Shown here: piece after piece, positions 1-6,422 of the stretch
How the letters are laid out: each line of letters begins with the position of its first letter
Position numbering within the stretch: the first letter of the stretch is position 1
Assembly: GCA_003820635.1 (NCBI GenBank)
Contig: RPOS01000066.1
Location: 1-15,373, forward strand
DNA from: Verrucomicrobiaceae bacterium
Lineage (GTDB): Bacteria; Verrucomicrobiota; Verrucomicrobiae; Verrucomicrobiales; Akkermansiaceae
Length of the DNA: 15,373 nucleotides
Direction: 5' to 3'
Notes under the pieces: model-generated
The model's input: only the letters and a program-made list of their open reading frames with translations
Database searches by the model: none
What the model was told of the DNA's origin: nothing
Made by a program: the position numbers and the translations under genes

Positions 1-77
1 CTCGCGGGGAATCAGGGCGGACCGGGCCGGATCGCGCCCTACCGGGAAAGGGGGTGGCTCGCTCCTGCAAGCGGGTT

Positions 78-227
78 TCACGGCGCGCCGAGCAGGTGCG
101 GCAGGCGTTTCGCGAGCCACGCGAAATCGGACTTTTTGCGCAGCGCGCATTCCCAGATGGTGACGACGTGCCAACCGAGGGAGCGGATGGCGTCTTCATT
201 GCGGAGGTCGCGGGCGCGGTTGCCCAT
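78..227 (-). pseudogene. vsr: 3' remnant of a vsr very-short-patch-repair endonuclease gene
   Basis: The reading frame encodes 49 residues, including GNRARD near the start and GWHVVTIWECALR in the middle. This matches the C-terminal end of Vsr, the endonuclease that nicks T:G mismatches beside sites of Dcm-type cytosine methylation; family members carry N-x-x-RD followed by LGWRVLxVWECALR. Vsr is normally about 130-150 residues, so the N-terminal two thirds, with the catalytic Asp and zinc-binding residues, are missing. Upstream in the same frame a TGA stop occurs at 237-239, inside the heptamer repeats at 232-267, so the loss occurred at or beside the repeats. No cytosine methylase gene is visible. 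It could be translated from its own ATG as a short peptide, but it cannot be an active nuclease. Family assignment is by motif memory and is fairly sure. Confidence 0.75.
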
Positions 228-231
228 GGGG

Positions 232-267
232 AAGACTCAAGACTTGAAGACACAAGACGCAAGACAA
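232..267. repeat. Heptameric tandem repeat, AAGACNC-like, about five copies
   Basis: Five 7-base units follow one another: AAGACTC, AAGACTT, (extra G), AAGACAC, AAGACGC, AAGACAA. The period is exactly 7 except for one inserted base at 246. On the minus strand it reads as degenerate GTCTTGN units. The array sits directly upstream of the vsr remnant, where the missing coding part should be. The period does not favour coding: the unit places a TGA in the vsr frame. Short heptameric repeats of this kind are known between genes in several bacterial lineages; whether this one is dispersed in this genome cannot be seen from one window. Confidence 0.7.
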
Positions 268-321
268 GAAGCCTCCGGAGCGGATCGTTTGGACTGCATT
301 GAACGGCAGCCATATTGCCGC

Positions 322-651
322 CTATCCTTCAGGATCTTCGAGCAACCGGTTTTGCAGATCCCGAGCCCCGTGCATGACGCGTTCGATCCGAAGGGTTTCG
401 CCGTCCATGTAGAAGAGCAAATGACAGTCGAATGGTTTCTTCACTTGGATACTGCGAATCTGAGTGAGTTCGGGGGCCCGGAAGCGACGGCGGCGTCCCA
501 GACCTGGCCATTCCGCGATTCGCTGAATGGTTTCATGCACGGCAAGCAGATAACGTTCGGCGACGTCGAGGTCGGCATTATCCAGATACCAGCGGTATTG
601 CAGGGTCATGTCCTGCTCCGCCCGGAGGGCAATGGATACTTCCAGGCTCAT
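322..651 (-). CDS. parE: ParE/RelE-superfamily toxin of a type II toxin-antitoxin pair
   Basis: A 109-residue protein with the order expected of ParE: an N-terminal beta strand, a helical hairpin (DVAERYLLAVHETIQRIAEWP, roughly 29-49), the small GLGRRRRF segment, then the strands FDCHLLFYMDGETLRIERV and a terminal HGARD, which is typical of the family. ParE toxins poison DNA gyrase; other members of the fold cleave mRNA on the ribosome, and sequence alone does not decide which applies. The start overlaps the antitoxin stop as ATGA (648-651), so translation is probably coupled to the antitoxin, as usual for such operons. It shares the promoter upstream of the antitoxin. There is no sign of damage. 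The pair lies beside the vsr remnant in an accessory patch. Confidence 0.88.
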   Translation of the reverse strand: MSLEVSIALRAEQDMTLQYRWYLDNADLDVAERYLLAVHETIQRIAEWPGLGRRRRFRAPELTQIRSIQVKKPFDCHLLFYMDGETLRIERVMHGARDLQNRLLEDPEG

Positions 652-884
652 GCGATGGAGCGTGCGTTATGACGGATACGATCCATCACACGGGCATCGT
701 ATGGCTGGTGCGGAGAAACAACGCCTTCCAGAATGGCCGCTTCAAGGGCGGGAGACTCATCAAACTCCTGCCGTTCGAGGGTGCGCAGTGCTTCGCGCAC
801 GACATCGCCTTCGTCGGCATAACGACCGGTGTGGACGAGCCGTTCCACAAGCTGATCCAGTGCAGGTGGTAGGGTGACTGTCAT
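648..884 (-). CDS. parD: ParD-like ribbon-helix-helix antitoxin
   Basis: A 78-residue protein that begins MTVTLPPALDQLVERLVHTG and continues RYADEGDVVREALRTLERQE, the classic ParD (CC2985-type) ribbon-helix-helix: one beta strand (2-6) for DNA binding, two helices, then a C-terminal tail (about 45-78) that would wrap the toxin. I start it at the ATG at 882-884 and not at the longer upstream frame, because ParD proteins begin right at this strand and because a promoter lies immediately ahead. The stop overlaps the toxin start by four bases. As in known families, the ParD-ParE complex would repress the operon; the inverted repeat AATCC-6-GGATT (896-911) between the -35 and -10 boxes is a fitting operator. 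No Shine-Dalgarno sequence lies at normal distance. Confidence 0.9.
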   Translation of the reverse strand: MTVTLPPALDQLVERLVHTGRYADEGDVVREALRTLERQEFDESPALEAAILEGVVSPHQPYDARVMDRIRHNARSIA

Positions 885-890
885 AGGGAA

Positions 891-918
891 ATGATAATCC
901 TTAGCCGGATTCTGTCCA
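891..918 (-). promoter_or_regulatory. Sigma70-type promoter and likely operator of parDE
   Basis: On the minus strand TGGACA (913-918) and TATCAT (891-896) each match five of six consensus bases and are separated by 16 bases. The -10 box ends six bases before the ATG of parD, so transcription should begin at or next to the A of the start codon. The inverted repeat AATCC/GGATT fills the spacer and CCAG-A-CTGG (916-924) overlaps the -35 box; either could bind the antitoxin. This is a match by eye, not a measured promoter. Confidence 0.55.
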
Positions 919-940
919 GACTGGGATTGTGAGGGGGGCA

Positions 941-1078
941 TTACTGCGAATCGTCGCCGGGGTCGATGAGATACACCGCGCCCGGCAGCCACTTCGCGGT
1001 TAAAAATGCATCGAGTTCCTGTGGTTTATCCCTAGCTTGATTGCCCTGCGGACAAAACCAGATTTGAAATCTTGCCAT
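941..1078 (-). CDS. Doubtful 45-codon ORF or eroded gene end, unknown
   Basis: A frame from an ATG at 1076-1078 to TAA at 941-943 encodes 45 residues, including FQIWFCPQGNQARDK and ending WLPGAVYLIDPGDDSQ. GGAG sits directly before the ATG, too close for an ideal ribosome site. The frame stays open without a further ATG back to a stop within folK, about 90 codons in all, so it may be the tail of a decayed gene rather than a small gene. The first 12 codons overlap the palindromic element at 1044-1106, which argues against an intact protein there. I do not recognise a family. It is the only coding candidate in the 885-1176 gap. Confidence 0.25.
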   Translation of the reverse strand: MARFQIWFCPQGNQARDKPQELDAFLTAKWLPGAVYLIDPGDDSQ

Positions 1079-1106
1079 CTCCGCTGCATGCCTTCCGCCC
1101 GCAGGG
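1044..1106. repeat. Palindromic intergenic element with nested inverted repeat
   Basis: CCCTGCGG (1044-1051) is matched exactly by CCGCAGGG (1099-1106), and between them lies a second palindrome, AGATTT-G-AAATCT (1060-1072). The arrangement resembles a REP- or MITE-like structured element. It sits in the gap between folK and the toxin-antitoxin operon. No target-site duplication is evident and no second copy was found in the window. It could instead be a transcript-end structure for folK, but it lacks a T-tract after the stem on that strand. Confidence 0.4.
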
Positions 1107-1176
1107 TTATGAAAAAGTGCTACGGGATTGACCCGGTTGTGAATGAGATTGCCGGGCTCCGGACTGGTGAGGCGAA

Positions 1177-1689
1177 TTACGACAACCCGCCGGAAGAAAC
1201 CGGAATCAGGAGGGGTTCATCGGTTTTCAGGCCCGCCAGTATTTCAGCGATGGTTTGAGTGTGCCCCGGCAGCACGAGCTCCGGGCGGATGTCCGCCAGC
1301 GGTTGGAGCACGAAGCGCCGCCCGCCGATGCGCGGGTGGGGTAGGGTGAGCACGGCGTTTTCAAAGACAACATCTCCCAGATACAGCAGGTCAATGTCGA
1401 TCACGCGCGGCGCATTGCGTTCCGTGCCGCGCAGCCGGCCGAGGTGGATTTCCATGGCGCGGGTTATCTCTAACAACTCCAGCGGACCGCCCCCGAATCC
1501 GATCTCCACCACGGTGTTGAGAAAATCCGGCGAACCCGGCGGGCAGAAGCGCGGTTCTGTCTGATAGACGGGCGCGGCCAGCACCGGCTCTCCGGGCGTG
1601 GCGATTTCCCGCAACGCATCCAGCGCCGCACGGAGGTTTTTCAACCGGTCACCGAGATTGGAGCCCAGTGCGATGCCCGCGCGCGGCAT
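1177..1689 (-). CDS. folK: 2-amino-4-hydroxy-6-hydroxymethyldihydropteridine pyrophosphokinase (HPPK)
   Basis: HPPK transfers pyrophosphate from ATP to 6-hydroxymethyl-7,8-dihydropterin in cytosolic folate synthesis, giving the substrate of dihydropteroate synthase. The family hallmarks are all present: ALGSNLGDR at the N terminus (pterin/ATP loop), FLNTVVEI, the Mg-binding segment RVIDIDLLYLGD with its two catalytic aspartates, and LPHPRIGGRRFVLQPLADI. The length of about 170 residues is normal. I prefer the ATG at 1687-1689 because GAGG lies seven bases ahead of it; an ATG six bases earlier (1693-1695) overlaps the stop of the protease gene and would add Met-Thr. Either way the gene is translationally tied to the protease upstream. 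The pairing has no obvious metabolic logic. Confidence 0.95.
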   Translation of the reverse strand: MPRAGIALGSNLGDRLKNLRAALDALREIATPGEPVLAAPVYQTEPRFCPPGSPDFLNTVVEIGFGGGPLELLEITRAMEIHLGRLRGTERNAPRVIDIDLLYLGDVVFENAVLTLPHPRIGGRRFVLQPLADIRPELVLPGHTQTIAEILAGLKTDEPLLIPVSSGGLS

Positions 1690-1691
1690 GG

Positions 1692-3143
1692 TCATTCCTC
1701 GAAGTTGGTCAGCTTGGAAATGCCGTAGTTTTCCGCGACCCGGCGGTTCGCCTCCTCCACGGCGGCAGCCGGGATGATCAGCGGGCGGCTGGCGCCGAAA
1801 AGCTCGATCACATGGAACTCCGGCGCTTCCTGCGGGTGCAGCAGCTCATGGGCGTGCTTGAGATCGGTCACCTCCACGCCGTTGATCTTGTCCACCGCAT
1901 GGCCCGCGAAGTCCGCGAGCTGGCTGGTCACCGGATCGCTCTCGACACGGGTGAGCATCACGATGTCACGGTGCTTTTGGAACAGTCCCTTGGGCACGTA
2001 GTCGGTGTAGAGCCGGCGCACCGTGACGTTGTCGAACTTCGCCGTCGCAAACAGATTCGTGTCGAGTGGTTGGAAGACGAGCCCGGCAAAGACCATGTAG
2101 CGCGGCTTTTTCTCATACTGGATGGCATACATCCGCGAGGCGGGCAGCGCCTTGAGCTCGATCTCCACATCATTCCAGCCGCGGTCCCGCAGGAAGCGCA
2201 CGGCCACCTTCTCACCGGCGAACTTGCGCTCCACCACTTCGTTGAAATTCGTGTTCTCGCCGTCGATGGTGACCATGCCGGCGCTGTCCACCACATGGCC
2301 GTTGAGCGAGAGCAGCACATCGCCCGGTTGCAGGAAACCATCGCAGGAGCCGCCCGGGATCACATTGGTGATCAGCACGCCCTTGTTGTCAGCAGGCAGG
2401 CCGAGTGCCTTGCGCATCGCCGGGTTGTGCAGTGCGAATTCGGAAATCCCGAGATCGACATATTGATCATAACGGCCGTCCTCGATGTCCTTGAGAAAGC
2501 GCCGCACGACCGGGGTGGGGATGATGTAGCCGGTGTTGTCCGCCTGGCGCAGGCCTTGGAATGCCACGCCCACCACCTTGTCGTCCTGCAGCACGGGGCC
2601 ACCGGAGTTTCCGGGATTGATGGCGGCATCGATCTGCACCACGAGGTGCGAGTCCGCCCGTGAGTGGGAATACGGCTGGAAGTCGATGCGCGAGACCACG
2701 CCGCGGGTGACGGACAGGCGGTCGCCGCCGATGGGGTAGCCGATCACGCGCACCTGGGATTCGAGCGCGGGCACCCCGCCGAATTCGAAGACGGGAAACG
2801 ATTCGAAGTCCGAGAAATCCTCCACCGAGAGCAGGGCGAGATCACAGTCATGGGCGATGTGCTCCACCTTTGCCGGGTATTTCACCGGGCTGCCATGCAC
2901 GGTGATGAGCAGGCGCCGGGCGTTGGAAATGACGTGGGCATTGGTGAGGATCTGGTTTTTCCCGATGATGAAGCCGGTGCCGATGCCGCCGCCAAAGCGC
3001 CCGGAGTTCCACGGGGTCTCGTAGTCCGGCACCTGGGTGGCGGCTTCGATGCGCAGCACCGAGCGATACACATCCGAGGGCGCGTTTTGTGCGGCCAGCG
3101 GTGTGGCGCACGCGAGAGATAGCAGGAAAAAAGTGCGGAACAT
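1692..3143 (-). CDS. Secreted Deg/HtrA-like serine protease with PDZ domain
   Basis: A 483-residue S1C-type serine protease. A signal peptide (MFRTFFLLSLACATPLAAQ) targets it to the periplasm or beyond. The trypsin-fold domain spans about 25-220 with His70 in LTNAHV, Asp101 in DCDLALLSV and Ser180 in NPGNSGGP, a complete triad. A PDZ domain follows (about 225-330, PGGSCDGFLQPGDVLLSLNG). A C-terminal part contains GLVFQPL (354-360) and a second PDZ-like stretch with KINGVEV, an arrangement like plant DEG-type proteases more than E. coli DegP. Such enzymes degrade misfolded envelope proteins. The start is the ATG at 3141-3143 because the signal peptide begins there; the frame is open 47 codons further but reads basic and non-secretory. 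No clear ribosome site is seen. folK follows directly. Confidence 0.93.
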   Translation of the reverse strand: MFRTFFLLSLACATPLAAQNAPSDVYRSVLRIEAATQVPDYETPWNSGRFGGGIGTGFIIGKNQILTNAHVISNARRLLITVHGSPVKYPAKVEHIAHDCDLALLSVEDFSDFESFPVFEFGGVPALESQVRVIGYPIGGDRLSVTRGVVSRIDFQPYSHSRADSHLVVQIDAAINPGNSGGPVLQDDKVVGVAFQGLRQADNTGYIIPTPVVRRFLKDIEDGRYDQYVDLGISEFALHNPAMRKALGLPADNKGVLITNVIPGGSCDGFLQPGDVLLSLNGHVVDSAGMVTIDGENTNFNEVVERKFAGEKVAVRFLRDRGWNDVEIELKALPASRMYAIQYEKKPRYMVFAGLVFQPLDTNLFATAKFDNVTVRRLYTDYVPKGLFQKHRDIVMLTRVESDPVTSQLADFAGHAVDKINGVEVTDLKHAHELLHPQEAPEFHVIELFGASRPLIIPAAAVEEANRRVAENYGISKLTNFEE

Positions 3144-3277
3144 GGGGTAATGCGGGGAAGCTATCGGACCTCGCCCGCGCGGCAAACGAAATTTCCAAAT
3201 GCGCCGGAAGCGCGGATGTGCCAATGCCCGTTTGCCTCGCGCCAATCCGGGCTTGCCGGGCAGCGGTGTGACCGGTA

Positions 3278-3296
3278 GTTCCATGCGGCATGGAAC
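3278..3296. promoter_or_regulatory. Inverted repeat spanning the start codon of the Dabb gene
   Basis: GTTCCATG (3278-3285) and CATGGAAC (3289-3296) are perfect inverted copies separated by CGG, and the ATG of the following gene (3290-3292) lies inside the right arm. It sits in the 146-base divergent gap between the protease gene (minus) and the Dabb gene (plus). In mRNA it would form an eight-pair hairpin hiding the start codon; in DNA it could be an operator. A repeat of this size can also arise by chance in 15 kb. Confidence 0.35.
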
Positions 3297-3589
3297 ACCA
3301 CGTCTATTTCTGGCTGAATGAGGAACGGAAGAACCCGGTGGATCGCCCCATTTTCGAGCAAGGCATGGCGAAATTGTTCGCCATCCCGCTCGTTGCGGGT
3401 GGTCGCTGGGCCATTCCCGCCAAGGTGGAAATCCGCCCGGTGGTGGACCAGTCCTGGGACTACGCGCTCACCATGCAGTTCGCCACCCTCGCGGATCACG
3501 ATGCCTACCAGGTCCATGCCGGCCACCAGGATTTCATCAACTCCTTCAAGAGTTGGTGGGCCAAGGTGCGGGTTTCGGACCTCGCCTGA
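3290..3589 (+). CDS. Dabb-domain (stress-responsive A/B barrel) protein
   Basis: A 99-residue cytosolic protein. The start MEHHVYFWLNEE, the central VVDQSWDYALTMQFATLADHDAYQVHAGHQDFI and the end WAKVRVSDL match the Dabb family, small ferredoxin-like alpha-beta proteins that dimerise into a barrel. The family includes stress-induced plant proteins and some enzymes (olivetolic acid cyclase-like), but bacterial members mostly have no known substrate, so no reaction is assigned. The length is that of a complete single domain, and the conserved His-His-x-x-x-Trp/Phe start fixes the ATG even though no ribosome site is visible and the codon lies within an inverted repeat. The next gene begins five bases after the stop, so the two are probably co-transcribed. 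Confidence 0.88.
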   Translation: MEHHVYFWLNEERKNPVDRPIFEQGMAKLFAIPLVAGGRWAIPAKVEIRPVVDQSWDYALTMQFATLADHDAYQVHAGHQDFINSFKSWWAKVRVSDLA

Positions 3590-3594
3590 GCGCC

Positions 3595-4425
3595 ATGAGA
3601 TTAGTGCCGGGGCTGTTGGTTGTTCTGATGGTGGTTTCCTGTGCGCCGGTGCGCGAGCCGGAGCCGCGGCAGGTGGAACGCGCGCGGGCAGTCCCTGTGG
3701 AAACGCCAGTTCCTGCCACCAAGCCGGAGACTGCGGCGCATCCGGCCGCACCGCCGCGGACGACTCACACGGTGGTTTCCGGCATCACTTTTGAGGGGGT
3801 GGCCTTCGATGCGCGCAATCACCGCCTGGTGGTCATCGATCAAGCGGGCGGCCCTGGATCCCGTTTTGCGGATGCCGCGGCGGCCGCGCGCACGGTCGGC
3901 GGGCTTGCCGCGGTGAATGGCGGGTTTTTCACGCCGGAAGGCGAGCCGTTGGGACTGGTGATCGCCGCCGGGAAACGCTCGGGCGCGTGGAACTCCGCCT
4001 CGTCGCTGGGCAGCGGTGTGTGGCACGCCTCCGGCAGCAGCGCCATCAGCCGCCGCGAAAAGCTCGGCCGCGCGGCTGCCGGCGGCATGCGCGACTTGTT
4101 GCAGGCTGGTCCCATACTCGTCGAAAACGGCCGCATCGTTTCCGGGTTGGATGCCCTGAAAACCAGTGCCCGCACCATGATCCTCTGGGATGGCGGCAGC
4201 CGCTGGTGGATCGGATGCAGCACGCCCGCCACGCTCGCACAAACCGCCGCCGCTCTGGCCGGCACTCCGGTGCCCGGTTGGCCCGTGCGCCATGCGCTCA
4301 ATCTCGATGGCGGCCGTTCCTCGGACTTGTGGATTTCCGCAGCCGTCCCCGGCGGGCCACTCACCCGCCGCCCGGCATGGAACCGCCCGGTGCGCAATTT
4401 CCTGGCGCTCGTCCCCGTTCCCTGA
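3595..4425 (+). CDS. Lipoprotein with phosphodiester glycosidase (NAGPA/DUF2233) domain
   Basis: A 276-residue protein. The N terminus MRLVPGLLVVLMVVSC is a lipoprotein signal with lipobox VVSC (Cys16), so the protein is likely membrane-anchored in the envelope. A Pro/Ala-rich linker (about 17-57) precedes the domain, which shows AAVNGGFFTPEGEPLGLVI (105-123), LLQAGPILVENGRIV (168-182) and HALNLDGGRSSDLWI (233-247); NGGFF, AGP and LDGG are hallmarks of the NAGPA family. Human NAGPA removes GlcNAc from a phosphodiester; bacterial members are thought to act on cell-wall or exopolysaccharide phosphodiesters, so the substrate here is unknown. I chose the ATG at 3595 because it starts the signal peptide; the frame is open 14 codons earlier but overlaps the Dabb gene. 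It ends 12 bases from the convergent transporter gene. Confidence 0.88.
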   Translation: MRLVPGLLVVLMVVSCAPVREPEPRQVERARAVPVETPVPATKPETAAHPAAPPRTTHTVVSGITFEGVAFDARNHRLVVIDQAGGPGSRFADAAAAARTVGGLAAVNGGFFTPEGEPLGLVIAAGKRSGAWNSASSLGSGVWHASGSSAISRREKLGRAAAGGMRDLLQAGPILVENGRIVSGLDALKTSARTMILWDGGSRWWIGCSTPATLAQTAAALAGTPVPGWPVRHALNLDGGRSSDLWISAAVPGGPLTRRPAWNRPVRNFLALVPVP

Positions 4426-4437
4426 CGGCGGTGGTCA

Positions 4438-5094
4438 TCAGGCGGCACTGGTTTTTGCCGGCCCCTTGCGAATCCAGCCGAATGGCTTGCCCAGCGGCAG
4501 CAGCACGCGCCCGAAGTAGCTGTTGAGAAAAACCGCACCGGCGGCGTAGAAACCTAACAGGGAAATGAGCAGCTCGGACCACGCGGCCATTTGGTGGCTG
4601 AGTTCACCCGCCGGCGTCCCTTTTTTCAAAATGCTGATGGCGAGCGAGGGCAGCAGGATGTTGATCAGCATCAGAATGACGGCAAAGACCTTGTTGGCCT
4701 CGAATGCGGCGATCATGATGAACAACGAGAAGATTGTGTAGCCGATGCAGGCGAAGGCGAGTTGCCGCGGATCGGCAGTCGCATCCACTTTTCCAAACCA
4801 GCCGAGACTGATGGCCCAGTGCATGGCCACCGCCACCCAGAACAGCCCGTAAACACCCAGCACGATCGCTCCAAAATAGTTGTTCTTCCGGAAATCGATG
4901 GTGGAGGCCCAGACCTGCGCCAGCGAGCCGAGGAACAAGGCCCACGGAATCAGGTAGGTGACGCCCGTGGTCCAGCCCATTTTCTGGGAGGCGGCGACGA
5001 AGGTGACCATGGAGAGCCCGAACACGCCCAATGCGGTGGGATCGGACATGACAATCTTGGTTTCGGTGACAGTGGAGTTGGGATGTGAATCCAT
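4438..5094 (-). CDS. satP: GPR1/FUN34/YaaH-family acetate transporter (SatP-like)
   Basis: A 218-residue inner-membrane protein with six predicted membrane segments (roughly 21-37, 47-65, 73-93, 113-131, 134-154, 172-192). Family marks are present in diverged form: DPTALGVFGLSM corresponds to the NPAPLGL entry motif, LGSLAQVWASTIDFRKNNYFGA to the G-x-x-Q-x-x-x-x-x-FxxxNxF segment, and YGLFW to the S/YGxFW motif of helix three. Such proteins carry acetate and succinate with protons. Because several motif residues differ (Asp for Asn, no Pro before Leu), the substrate may be different. A second possible start is Met16 (MSDPTALG), which gives the length usual for the family. A hairpin (5096-5115) lies next to the first ATG. 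The symbol is by family only. Confidence 0.82.
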   Translation of the reverse strand: MDSHPNSTVTETKIVMSDPTALGVFGLSMVTFVAASQKMGWTTGVTYLIPWALFLGSLAQVWASTIDFRKNNYFGAIVLGVYGLFWVAVAMHWAISLGWFGKVDATADPRQLAFACIGYTIFSLFIMIAAFEANKVFAVILMLINILLPSLAISILKKGTPAGELSHQMAAWSELLISLLGFYAAGAVFLNSYFGRVLLPLGKPFGWIRKGPAKTSAA

Positions 5095-5095
5095 G

Positions 5096-5115
5096 GCCGG
5101 CGGGTAAGCGCCGGC
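5096..5115 (-). promoter_or_regulatory. GC-rich hairpin next to the start codon of the acetate-transporter gene
   Basis: GCCGGCG (5096-5102) and CGCCGGC (5109-5115) form a perfect seven-pair stem with the six-base loop GGTAAG, ending one base from the ATG at 5092-5094. It would cover the place where a ribosome site should be, and none is visible there. It may control translation, or it may mean that the true start is the later Met16. The rest of the gap up to 5307 shows no gene. Confidence 0.35.
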
Positions 5116-5307
5116 ATCACTGCAAACAAGAATGAAGCACCGGATGGCAGGTGAGGCGCATGATTTGAGAATTTTTCACCAGACCGGATGCAACGAAATG
5201 TTTTTGCGGCCATGTCACCCCGGCGGTTTGCGTCAGGCTTTAGAGCCGCCGCCCTGATCTCGATTTCCCTCCAGCCGTGAAACGTGAGGCCAGATCGTTA
5301 TTCTCAT

Positions 5308-6339
5308 TCAAGGCGGCGGTGTGAAAATTCCCGCACGCAGGTCGGGTGCCTTGTAGTATTCGATGCTGCCCGCTGCGGCGAAAGCCGAAACCCTGTGGGC
5401 CAGGGCCGCGCGCTCTTCATCCGTCATTTTTTGCAGATTCCGGACAATGCGCGCCTTGTCCCGGACGAACTCCGGTTTTTCCGCGCCGGTGATCAGAACC
5501 GCCACGGGGAGGGAAAGGGCGAAGGCAAAACAATCCTCGATGGTGACCACACCGGGCACGATCGGGTTCTCGGTGCGCCACACCTCGCGGTCCTGCATTT
5601 GTTTGGCGGCAAAAAACCTGCCGTCCGCGAGCGTTTTCATGGCCAGAACACCGATGCCGTTTTTCTCCGCCTGCGGCAGAACCTCGCGGATAAAGCTGTG
5701 CCGCGCCGCGGCATCGACGGGGTTGATCGGAAACTGGCAGGCAGCGAAAGGCGACCGATCCCCGCCGGTGCGCTCCATGACGCGCAGGAACGCGTAGGGA
5801 CTGGCGTGCCCGGTGAAGCCGATCGCCCGGATTTTCCCCTCCTCGCGGGCTTGCAGAGCCGCCTCAAGCACACCGCCATCGAGACGCTCATCGACATCTT
5901 CCGGGGATTCCAGCGCGTGCATCTGCCACAAATCGACATGGTCGGTGCGCAGGCGCCGCAGGGACCCCTCGATGGCCTCGCGGGCATCCCGCGCGGTTTT
6001 TGCGGATGACTTCGTCATCAGGTAAATTTCCTCCCGGGCTGCGGGCACGAGCCATTCCCCGAGGCGCTCTTCGCTCAGGTGGGGGCCGTAGGATTCCGCA
6101 GTGTCAAAAAAACGAATTCCCTCTTCCAGTGCGGCTTCGATGGTAGCCCGGGCCTCGGCAGCACCCGTCCAACCAATGTGAAATCCACCCAAGCCCAGAA
6201 CCGTGACCGGTTTCCCTCCCAACTGTCGCACCGGAAGAACGGAACCCAAACGGTCCGGCGCCGCCGCTTTGCCTGGCAGTGGCAGCATGGAGCCTCCCGC
6301 CGCGCATCCCAACATCTTGAAAAATGACCGATGTTTCAT
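5308..6339 (-). CDS. Aldo/keto reductase with N-terminal export-like leader
   Basis: A 343-residue NADPH-dependent oxidoreductase of the (beta/alpha)8-barrel type. The catalytic tetrad is visible: Asp79 and Tyr84 in FFDTAESYG, Lys110 in YLMTKS and His141 in LWQMHA. GEWLV, the ASPYAFLRVMERT stretch and the AVLITGAEKPE cofactor-side region near the C terminus fit the family; the substrate is unknown. The leader MKHRSFFKMLGCAAGGSML resembles the Tat-type signals of verrucomicrobial and planctomycetal oxidoreductases but has only one arginine, so export is uncertain. AGGA eight bases before the ATG at 6337-6339 decides that start; an ATG nine bases upstream and a GTG at 6399 are alternatives. The last residues (GSIEYYKAPDLR) look complete. 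It stands alone, between tRNA-Phe and the transporter gene. Confidence 0.9.
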   Translation of the reverse strand: MKHRSFFKMLGCAAGGSMLPLPGKAAAPDRLGSVLPVRQLGGKPVTVLGLGGFHIGWTGAAEARATIEAALEEGIRFFDTAESYGPHLSEERLGEWLVPAAREEIYLMTKSSAKTARDAREAIEGSLRRLRTDHVDLWQMHALESPEDVDERLDGGVLEAALQAREEGKIRAIGFTGHASPYAFLRVMERTGGDRSPFAACQFPINPVDAAARHSFIREVLPQAEKNGIGVLAMKTLADGRFFAAKQMQDREVWRTENPIVPGVVTIEDCFAFALSLPVAVLITGAEKPEFVRDKARIVRNLQKMTDEERAALAHRVSAFAAAGSIEYYKAPDLRAGIFTPPP

Positions 6340-6422
6340 CGACTGCATCCTGCTCTGGGATGTGCCGCTTGGCAACACAATGCCGCAATATGGGCACACA
6401 AAGGGTAACTACTTTTTTGTTG

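Noticed and set aside
1..77. GC-rich edge sequence with short dyads (GGGCG...CGCCC)
   Set aside because: Too short and too GC-rich to tell structure from chance; no gene can be supported.
54..302. 82-codon open frame on plus at the window start
   Set aside because: It is antisense to the vsr remnant and runs through the heptamer repeats.
1668..2663. 331-codon open frame on plus
   Set aside because: Antisense shadow of the HtrA-like protease gene; His- and Val-rich composition without motifs.
6340..6399. CPYCG-containing N-terminal extension of the aldo/keto reductase
   Set aside because: The two cysteines suggested a zinc ribbon, but the only start is a GTG without a ribosome site, and the AGGA-supported ATG lies downstream.
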